Origin: Alphaproteobacteria bacterium
GTDB taxonomy: Bacteria > Pseudomonadota > Alphaproteobacteria > Micropepsales > Micropepsaceae
Direction: 5' to 3'
NCBI GenBank assembly: GCA_026400305.1
Contig: JAPLPI010000324.1
Span: 1-6,311 of the forward strand
DNA: 6,311 bases
Of this stretch, positions 1 to 4,032 are shown one piece after another (within the stretch, counting starts at the first letter, position 1; each line of letters starts with the position of its first letter). A program made the position numbers and the translations under genes. The notes under the pieces are model-generated. The model was given only the letters and a program-made list of their open reading frames with translations. It searched no databases and was not told where the DNA came from.

Positions 1-68
1 GACTGTGTCCATCCCGGCACAGTGCCGACGATCATCACGACCGCAGCAACGATGAAACAACGATTCAT
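1..68 (-). CDS. N-terminus of a probable exported protein (partial, runs off the left edge)
   Basis: Reading the minus strand from the ATG at 68-66, the window shows 22 complete codons, MNRCFIVAAVVMIVGTVPGW followed by TQ, with no stop before the edge. The pattern is a signal peptide: a short N-region with one Arg, then a hydrophobic core of about 14 residues and a Pro/Gly turn. A G-rich tract lies just upstream (complement of 76-83), followed by AGGG close to the ATG, and could serve as ribosome binding site. The mature protein is outside the window, so its function cannot be stated. With so few codons a chance reading frame is possible; the hydrophobic composition is the only real support. 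Confidence 0.35.
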   Translation of the reverse strand, partial: MNRCFIVAAVVMIVGTVPGWTQ

Positions 69-475
69 GAGCCCTGCCCCCCCCTGGCTTAAAATCTGCA
101 TTCTCAATGTCCACTTTGCTACGAAATCTCTGACGGAGAATTCTAAAAAAGCTATCCACTTTGGGGGGCGGCAAGCCACTCCGTGGTCCTTGTCTCTTCC
201 GAATACCTTACGGCATTTGGGCAAAACCGACGATAGCAACGGCTCAATTCGCCCGCGCCGGACAGCTTGATTTCACTGCCTCTGACAAAGCTGTACTTGC
301 CCGTCAATCACCCTATGCCTGAATGCCCGCTGTTGATGCTGTGGACGGCTCTTCACCCACCCGCCAGCCTATGAGGGTTAGCAAAATGGAGGGGTGAGAA
401 ATCCCAGCCAGTCCCAAACTATTGACCGAAGGCGTGGCCAAAACGGCGCCACCGCACTGCAAAAAATCCACTCCT

Positions 476-509
476 CGAATGTCCGCTTCTGGCGCAAAGC
501 GGACATTCG
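476..509. repeat. perfect 13-bp inverted repeat, member of a dispersed repeat family
   Basis: The left arm CGAATGTCCGCTT (476-488) and right arm AAGCGGACATTCG (497-509) are exact reverse complements around an 8-base loop, so the DNA could form a cruciform or the RNA a strong hairpin. From memory, closely similar GTCCGCTT/AAGCGGAC palindromes are scattered between genes in many alphaproteobacterial genomes and give rise to spurious predicted peptides with ALPPKADI or FxPKADI-like text. The minus-strand translation here (MSALPPKAVI, FAPEADI) has exactly that look. No T-tract follows on either strand, so it is not an obvious terminator. Confidence 0.7.
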
Positions 510-520
510 GCTCATCCAAA

Positions 521-558
521 CGAATGACCGCTTTGGGGGGTAAAGCAGACATTCCCGC
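521..558. repeat. second, imperfect unit of the same inverted-repeat family
   Basis: Twelve bases after the perfect unit, the motif recurs as CGAATGACCGCTTT (521-534), six G residues, then AAAGCAGACATTCCCG (542-557). It shares the AATG-N-CCGCTT and AAAGC-GACATT arms, with one substitution in each arm and a different loop. The two units form a tandem pair of about 82 bases. This is the kind of doublet from which ALPPKADI-type spurious peptides are read. Confidence 0.55.
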
Positions 559-679
559 TAGCGATCACGGTCGGACGGTCGCGCGCCGAAACGGCGTCGA
601 TGGGGAACTAGGTTCCCAGAATAATCGAAGGTCGGCGGTTTCTACGAAACGGCCCCCCGATAGCCCCCCGGAGGGGAAA

Positions 680-754
680 TGGTGGGCGGTACAGGGATCG
701 AACCTGTGGCCCCTTCCATGTCAAGGAAGTGCTCTCCCGCTGAGCTAACCGCCC
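680..754 (-). tRNA. tRNA-Val (anticodon GAC)
   Basis: The minus strand folds as a complete 75-nt cloverleaf including an encoded CCA. The acceptor stem is GGGCGGT with ACCGCCC, the D-arm GCTC-AGCGGGA-GAGC, and the anticodon stem CTTCC with GGAAG around loop TTGACAT. The T-arm is ACAGG-TTCGATC-CCTGT, the discriminator is A, and CCA lies at 682-680. The anticodon GAC is at 722-720 and decodes GUC and GUU valine codons. All stems pair fully and T54-T55-C56 and the D-loop GG are present, so the gene should be functional. It lies downstream of cpdR on the same strand, behind a truncated tRNA-Val copy at 846-882. No clear promoter or T-tract terminator was seen next to it. Confidence 0.97.
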
Positions 755-845
755 GTTCCATTTAGGTTTTTCGCCATTTTTGGCGATCCGCCCGCTACTC
801 TTTTTCAACGCTCTCCGACACGTCCGACTCTATAGGAGCCGTACT

Positions 846-882
846 ATGTCAAGGAAGTGCTCTCCCGCTGAGCTACGCGCCC
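846..882 (-). pseudogene. truncated tRNA-Val(GAC): 5' half only
   Basis: This 37-nt minus-strand segment has a tRNA 5' half: acceptor strand GGGCGCG, then T8-A9, D-arm, anticodon stem 5' strand CTTCC and the whole anticodon loop TTGACAT. The 30 bases at 846-875 are identical to 718-747 of the intact tRNA-Val, but the acceptor strand differs (GGGCGCG against GGGCGGT). Similarity ends exactly after the last loop base. What follows (AGTACGG) cannot pair with CTTCC, and no T-arm, 3' acceptor strand or CCA is found in 755-845. It therefore cannot make a tRNA. It may be the remnant of a second tRNA-Val of the type GGGCGCG...CGCGCCC, broken by deletion or recombination at the anticodon loop. Confidence 0.85.
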
Positions 883-970
883 CACCGGCAGGAAGGGCGC
901 TTCTATAACGTCAGGGTTATCCGGGGGCAAGCGGCCCGGAAAAGGGCCCGAAACAGGCCTGGAGAGCCGG

Positions 971-1333
971 TCAGGCCGCGGCCAGCATTCGGTCCACTTC
1001 CGCCACGATCTCGCGCAGGTGGAAAGGCTTGGACAGGACCTTTGCCTGTTTGGGCGCGCCCGATGCGGGATGCAGCGCCACAGCAGCAAAGCCGGTGATG
1101 AACATGATCTTCAGGGCGGCATTCATTTCGGCGGCCCGCTTAGCCAGCTCGATCCCGTCCATGCCCGGCATCACGATATCGGTCAGCAATAGGTCGAAGG
1201 TGAACCCCTTGATGCACTCATAGGCGTCGCCGCCATCGCCGAAATCAGTCACCGCATGGCCGGCCTTGACCAGCGCCGCCGCAAGAAACTTGCGCAGCGA
1301 TTCATCGTCTTCCGCCAAAATGATGTGCGCCAT
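971..1333 (-). CDS. cpdR: CpdR-like single-domain response regulator
   Basis: This is a 120-residue receiver domain with no output domain. Visible features are the acidic pocket E8-D9-D10, the phospho-acceptor D52 in LLLTDIVMPGMDGIEL, the switch Thr T80 in MFITGFAAVAL, and conserved K102 in KVLSKPFHL. The FITGFAAVAL and KVLSKPFHLREIV blocks are the hallmark of CpdR in Caulobacter and its relatives. In Caulobacter, unphosphorylated CpdR acts at the cell pole as an adaptor that primes the ClpXP protease for substrates including PdeA and, with RcdA and PopA, the master regulator CtrA. The CckA-ChpT phosphorelay switches it off by phosphorylation. The protein ends in Leu-Ala-Ala-Ala, the kind of C-terminus ClpX often recognises (inference). 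A CtrA-like promoter box lies upstream. The downstream gene on the same strand is the tRNA region. A GGCCC-N6-GGGCC hairpin at about 930-948 lacks a T-tract. Confidence 0.93.
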   Translation of the reverse strand: MAHIILAEDDESLRKFLAAALVKAGHAVTDFGDGGDAYECIKGFTFDLLLTDIVMPGMDGIELAKRAAEMNAALKIMFITGFAAVALHPASGAPKQAKVLSKPFHLREIVAEVDRMLAAA

Positions 1334-1362
1334 GTCAGCCCGCCTGCCCGTCCCTATACAAC

Positions 1363-1396
1363 CCTATACAGGGCAAAGCTGTAAACCTCGGTTAAC
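1363..1396 (-). promoter_or_regulatory. candidate CtrA-activated promoter of cpdR
   Basis: On the minus strand, 1395-1381 reads TTAA-CCGAGGT-TTAC, one mismatch from the CtrA consensus TTAA-N7-TTAA, and it keeps the C after the first half (TTAAC). Twelve bases downstream is TATAGG (1368-1363), preceded by TG as in an extended -10 element. If that is the -10, the box covers roughly -39 to -25, where CtrA normally replaces the -35 contact. The start of transcription would be near 1356, leaving a leader of about 22 bases before the ATG. The 9-mer CCCTATACA is directly repeated (1352-1360 and 1362-1370), giving a second TATAGG. Control of cpdR by CtrA is known in Caulobacter; here it is inferred from the motif. 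Confidence 0.55.
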
Positions 1397-1463
1397 GGGG
1401 CGGGAACCTTGCCACCCCCCAAGCTTGGTGCAACCCTGTGAGCGTTAACGAGGCTTGATCTGC

Positions 1464-2345
1464 ATGGAATTGCCACAGGACCCCGCTGAAACGGCCCCTT
1501 TCCGCCTAGACCGCCCGGTGCGCCAGACGGTGCCGTTCCTGTTCGCCTCGCCTCATTCGGGTCGGCGCTATCCGGCCAGTCTTTTGGAGCGGTCCCGGCT
1601 TGACGCCACCGCCCTGCGCCGGTCCGAAGATGCCTTTGTCGACGAGCTGTTCGCCGGCGCCATCGGCCTGGGGGCGCCCCTGCTTGCGGCGCTGTTCCCG
1701 CGCGCCTATCTGGACGTCAATCGCGGCATGGCCGAGCTGGATGTCGCCATGTTCGACGGCGCCGTGGGTGTGCCGGTGGATGCGCCCAGCCCACGCGTCT
1801 CGGCCGGGCTTGGCGTCATTCCCCGCATCGTGCGCGATGGGGCCGAGATCTATCGCGGCAAGCTGGGACGCGAAGAGGCCGACACCCGCCTCGCCCAGCT
1901 CTACCGGCCCTATCACGCGGCGCTGGCTGCGCTGATGGAAGAAACCCGCGCCCGCTTCGGGGTCGCAGTTCTGCTGGACTGCCATTCCATGCCCTCGGCC
2001 CTGTCGGTGCCCGACATCGTGCTGGGCGACTGCTATGGCGCCAGCGCCGCGCCGGCTTTGACGGCCCGCGCCGAAGCAGCCTTCACCCGCGAAGGTTTTT
2101 CGGTGGCGCGCAACACACCCTATGCCGGCGGCCACACCACGGTTCAGTACGGCAGGGTGGCAGCCAATTGCCATGCGGTGCAGATCGAGATCAACCGCAC
2201 TCTATATCTGGACGAAGACCGCATCACCAAGCGGCCGGTATTTGAATCGGTGCGCGCGCGCCTGACACGGGCGATGGAGTGGCTGACGGCCATCCCGCTG
2301 TCGCAGCTGAGTGGTCCCGCTCAGCTGCAGCAAGCCGCCGAATAA
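1464..2345 (+). CDS. N-formylglutamate amidohydrolase family protein
   Basis: The protein has 293 residues, the usual length for the family. Visible family blocks are SPHSGRRYP (29-37), EDAFVDEL (55-62), YLDVNRG (82-88), LLDCHSMPS (170-178), GDCYG (188-192), NTPYAGGHTTVQYG (217-230) and VQIEINRTLYLDE (239-251). The conserved His and acidic residues in these blocks are the likely metal ligands. The named reaction (HutG, EC 3.5.1.68) hydrolyses N-formyl-L-glutamate to glutamate and formate in histidine degradation. No other hut gene is visible, so the physiological substrate here is uncertain and I give no symbol. The ATG at 1464 is preferred because GAGG (1450-1453) precedes it by 10 bases; a TTG at 1455 would sit one base from that motif. 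It is divergent from cpdR, with 130 bases between the two start codons. A strong hairpin lies inside the last codons (2303-2328). Confidence 0.88.
   Translation: MELPQDPAETAPFRLDRPVRQTVPFLFASPHSGRRYPASLLERSRLDATALRRSEDAFVDELFAGAIGLGAPLLAALFPRAYLDVNRGMAELDVAMFDGAVGVPVDAPSPRVSAGLGVIPRIVRDGAEIYRGKLGREEADTRLAQLYRPYHAALAALMEETRARFGVAVLLDCHSMPSALSVPDIVLGDCYGASAAPALTARAEAAFTREGFSVARNTPYAGGHTTVQYGRVAANCHAVQIEINRTLYLDEDRITKRPVFESVRARLTRAMEWLTAIPLSQLSGPAQLQQAAE
2303..2328 (+). repeat. 11-bp hairpin embedded in the 3' end of the amidohydrolase gene
   Basis: GCAGCTGAGTG (2303-2313) pairs with CGCTCAGCTGC (2318-2328) around the tetraloop GTCC. Ten pairs are Watson-Crick and one is T-G. It lies within the coding sequence, ending 14 bases before the stop codon. 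The encoded residues QLSGPAQLQ are low-complexity and lie beyond the last conserved family block. No T-tract follows on the plus strand, so it is not a standard intrinsic terminator. It might slow 3' exonucleases or be a small inserted repeat. Confidence 0.6.
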
Positions 2346-2411
2346 TCGCCCGCGCCTGAAACCGGCAGACCCACATCGCGTTTTAAAGGGGTGACCCACA
2401 AGGGTTCCCAC

Positions 2412-2756
2412 ATGTCCTGTTTCCGCACCTTTACCTGTGCGCCTTGTTCGTTGGCGCGTCTGCACTGGCCTGCGCCGAGGAACTGGCGCCGGTGGCGCTG
2501 AACAGCCTGTCTTCGACGCCCCGGCGCCGCCTCCGCCAAGGTTCTGGACCAGACTGGTCACGTGCTGGGCCAGAAGACCGGCATCCAGACCGACGAGTAT
2601 AGAAAACCCTCTGCTTTCGCCTTCCGCTCCAGTAACGGCAATACTGTTGTGATCGGCGCCGCAGCTGTTCCTTTTGATGGAACAGTGCTGGTCGCCGACA
2701 ACGAACAGCCCCAGATCGCCGCGCTTTCCGCAGCTCGCGTCGCCTCCGTCAATTAA
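2412..2756 (+). pseudogene. frameshifted gene for a short secreted protein (about 114 residues)
   Basis: No single frame is intact, but three consecutive segments make a coherent small exported protein. The ATG at 2412 is preceded by AAGGG eight bases away and starts MSCFRT. From about 2426 another frame gives a hydrophobic stretch LYLCALFVGASALACA followed by EELAPVALNSLSST, a clear signal peptide with a likely cleavage after Ala-Cys-Ala. From about 2523 the first frame resumes (GAASAKVLDQTGHVLGQKTG) and continues through NTVVIGAAAVPFDGTVLVAD to TAA at 2754-2756. Without the shifts the first frame stops at 2499 and the second at 2600. A one-base loss near 2430 and one extra C in the run at 2519-2522 would explain the pattern and compensate each other. 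Either the gene is decaying or the assembly has two indel errors. I do not recognise the family. Confidence 0.55.
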
Positions 2757-2761
2757 GCGCA

Positions 2762-2868
2762 TTTTGCCCTAGAGATTTTGGTCTCTGGGTAGGAGCCGCT
2801 AGCGACGTGGACGTTGGCCCACGAGCGACGCGGCGACGAACCCAGAGACCAAAATCTCTAGGGCAAAA
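2762..2868. repeat. 107-nt near-palindrome with 29-nt perfect arms
   Basis: The left arm 2762-2790 (TTTTGCCCTAGAGATTTTGG then TCTCTGGGT after one overlap base) is the exact reverse complement of 2840-2868. The 49-base centre also pairs in part: GCCGC (2795-2799) with GCGGC (2830-2834) and CGTGG (2806-2810) with CCACG (2819-2823). Each arm contains its own small hairpin (AGAGA-TTTTGG-TCTCT), so either a long rod or a branched fold is possible. No flanking target-site duplication and no transposase are visible. It begins five bases after the stop of the broken gene and ends in the A-tract of the minus-strand terminator. Such elements are often dispersed intergenic palindromic repeats or miniature mobile elements; the class is not identified. 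Confidence 0.9.
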
Positions 2869-2893
2869 AAATGGCCGCTCCGAAGAGCGGCCA
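2865..2893 (-). terminator. Rho-independent terminator for minus-strand transcription
   Basis: On the minus strand TGGCCGCTC (2893-2885), loop TTCG and GAGCGGCCA (2880-2872) form a perfect 9-bp GC-rich stem with a UUCG tetraloop, followed immediately by seven T (2871-2865). On the plus strand no T-tract follows the stem, so the direction is clear. No annotated gene is transcribed leftward into it: the genes from 3120 rightward are on the plus strand. It therefore implies an otherwise unrecognised minus-strand transcript starting to its right. Confidence 0.85.
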
Positions 2894-2950
2894 AGTTAAG
2901 GGAGGAAACGCCCAGGAAGGGCGGCGGCCTTGCAATCGAAGATTGCAATG
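2865..2950 (-). ncRNA. candidate small RNA ending at the terminator, with an anti-Shine-Dalgarno stretch
   Basis: Upstream of the terminator the minus strand reads as a chain of structures. These are TTGCAATC-TTC-GATTGCAA (2948-2930, 8 bp), CGCCC-TTCCT-GGGCG (about 2924-2910), an unpaired TTTCCTCCCTTAACT (2909-2895), then the terminator stem. CCUCC between hairpins just before a UUCG terminator resembles the C-rich, ribosome-binding-site-pairing small RNAs known from several alphaproteobacteria (resemblance only; no named family matched). No protein-coding frame is evident on this strand in the segment. The 5' end is a guess: no convincing minus-strand promoter was found, so the transcript could begin further right, antisense to the leader of the metallophosphoesterase gene. 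Confidence 0.35.
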
Positions 2951-2957
2951 TCATAAT
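2930..2957 (+). promoter_or_regulatory. candidate promoter of the metallophosphoesterase-glycosyltransferase operon
   Basis: TTGCAA (2930-2935) and CATAAT (2952-2957) are separated by 16 bases and match the -35 and -10 consensus at 4 of 6 and 5 of 6 positions. The perfect inverted repeat TTGCAATC-GAA-GATTGCAA (2930-2948) covers the -35 element and most of the spacer, where an operator could sit. A start near 2964 would give a leader of about 155 bases. The same inverted repeat is counted as an RNA hairpin in the candidate minus-strand RNA; the two readings are not exclusive. Confidence 0.35.
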
Positions 2958-3119
2958 TGTTCACAAAGTGACCAGACTGCTGCCTCTTTCAGCATATGTG
3001 CGTCGCAACATGCCGCCAGGTCGTTAACGCGGCGGATTCATCACACCGTCGCAAGCACGCAACAAAAGATTCGCGCGAAGCAGCTACTCCCCGCTCCAGT
3101 AGATGGCTGGAGACACCCG

Positions 3120-4028
3120 ATGGCCGATGTTGCGTGGTTTGAAAATGCGCTGGGAAACTTCGTTCCGCCTCGCGCCACTGCTCCTCCAACTGCCACCGCC
3201 ATCGACACAGCCCACTTCAAACGACATCGCACCATCTTCATTTCCGACATGCATCTGGGCACACGCGGCTGCAAGGCCGAAGCCCTGGCCGATTTCCTGG
3301 CGCACAATGATTGCGCCACGCTGTTTCTGGTGGGTGACATCGTTGACGGCTGGAGACTGAAGCGCCGCTGGTACTGGACGGCCGCACAGACCCATGTGAT
3401 CAACGAAATTCTGCGCAAGGTGGACAATGGCACGCGCGTGATCTTCGTGCCGGGCAATCATGACGAGTTCGCACGCGAATATGCCGGCCGCCTGTTCGCC
3501 GGTGTGGAAGTGATCCAGGAAGCCATCCATGAAACCGCCGACGGCAAGCAACTGTGGGTGCTGCATGGCGACCGCTTCGACGGCGTGATCTCCTTTGCCA
3601 AGTGGCTGGCCCATGCCGGCGACTGGGCCTATGGCTGGGCGCTGCACTTCAACGACCTGCTGTTCCGCGTGCGCAAGCGCATGGGCCTGCCCTACTGGTC
3701 GCTGTCGGCCTTCCTCAAGCACAAGGTCAAGAACGCGGTGGAATACATCTCGCGCTTCGAAGAGGTCGTGGCCGAACAGGCCAGCCTGCGCGGTGTGGAC
3801 GGGGTGGTATGCGGCCATATCCACCATGCCGAAATCCGCGAGATCGGCGGCATCATCTATCACAACGACGGAGACTGGGTTGAAAGCTGCAGCGCCCTTG
3901 TCGAAGATGCCCACGGGCATATGGAGATTCTTCGCTGGGCAGATCCTTCACAGAGACACGCCGCAAGAACCCAGGCTCCGCTTGCCGCTTCTCACGGCAG
4001 GATCAAGGCCCAGGCTGTACCCGCGTAG
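3120..4028 (+). CDS. LpxH-like calcineurin-fold metallophosphoesterase
   Basis: This 302-residue protein carries the full metallophosphoesterase signature. D43 and H45 are in ISDMHLGTRG, D73 in VGDIVDGW, N113-H114-D115 in VPGNHDEF, H149-G150-D151 in VLHGDRFDG, and H233 to H236 in CGHIHHAEI, followed by YHNDGDWVES (247-256). It belongs to the family of UDP-2,3-diacylglucosamine diphosphatase (LpxH), which cleaves a pyrophosphate bond in lipid A synthesis. It is longer than classical LpxH (about 240 residues), with an extra tail after about 275. Because many alphaproteobacteria use LpxI for that step, the true substrate may be another nucleotide-activated or phosphorylated lipid. The ATG at 3120 is chosen for GGAG at 3109-3112, seven bases away. 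The frame stays open back to 2871, but that part lies in the terminator hairpin and lacks conserved sequence. The glycosyltransferase start follows four bases after the stop, indicating an operon. Confidence 0.85.
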   Translation: MADVAWFENALGNFVPPRATAPPTATAIDTAHFKRHRTIFISDMHLGTRGCKAEALADFLAHNDCATLFLVGDIVDGWRLKRRWYWTAAQTHVINEILRKVDNGTRVIFVPGNHDEFAREYAGRLFAGVEVIQEAIHETADGKQLWVLHGDRFDGVISFAKWLAHAGDWAYGWALHFNDLLFRVRKRMGLPYWSLSAFLKHKVKNAVEYISRFEEVVAEQASLRGVDGVVCGHIHHAEIREIGGIIYHNDGDWVESCSALVEDAHGHMEILRWADPSQRHAARTQAPLAASHGRIKAQAVPA

Positions 4029-4032
4029 GTCG

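Larger units (their letters stand above)
69..679. other. gene-poor intergenic stretch with dispersed repeats
   Basis: No reading frame here looks like a protein. Frames that are open on either strand translate into low-complexity, Arg/Pro/Ser-rich peptides with no ribosome binding site, and two of them read through the inverted repeats at 476-558. The stretch is less GC-rich than the genes to its right and contains runs such as C7-8 near 76-83 and G6 at 162-167 and 535-540. Small hairpins occur at about 602-618 (GGGAAC-TAG-GTTCCC) and 639-651 (GTTTC-TAC-GAAAC). They lie downstream of the minus-strand tRNA gene but have no T-tract, so I do not call a terminator. Confidence 0.6.

Noticed and set aside
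422..748. Plus-strand open frame through the repeats and the tRNA gene
   Set aside because: It reads through two inverted repeats and the tRNA-Val gene; its peptide is the spurious type these repeats produce.
771..786. Hairpin TCGCCA-TTTT-TGGCGA as a terminator between the tRNA half and the intact tRNA
   Set aside because: The T-run lies on the wrong side for the plus strand, and on the minus strand the stem is followed by A residues, so it does not fit an intrinsic terminator.
1506..2174. Long minus-strand open frame (222 codons) inside the amidohydrolase gene
   Set aside because: It is antisense to a gene with clear family motifs, and its Gly/Gln/His/Arg-rich translation is what GC-rich DNA gives opposite a real gene.
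2202..2762. Minus-strand open frame of 186 codons across the broken gene and the end of the amidohydrolase gene
   Set aside because: It overlaps a confident plus-strand gene and shows no signal peptide, domain or ribosome binding site. The plus-strand segments look much more protein-like.
2871..3119. N-terminal extension of the metallophosphoesterase from an ATG at 2871
   Set aside because: The upstream ATG lies in the terminator hairpin. The 83 extra residues are compositionally odd and not family-like, and GGAG before 3120 marks a better start.
3084..3920. Minus-strand open frame of 278 codons over the metallophosphoesterase
   Set aside because: Opposite strand of a gene with all catalytic motifs; no independent support.
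3595..4032. Extension of the glycosyltransferase frame back into the phosphoesterase gene
   Set aside because: The frame is open by chance. The translation before 4033 is Arg/Ser/Pro-rich and overlaps a confident gene by more than 400 bases.
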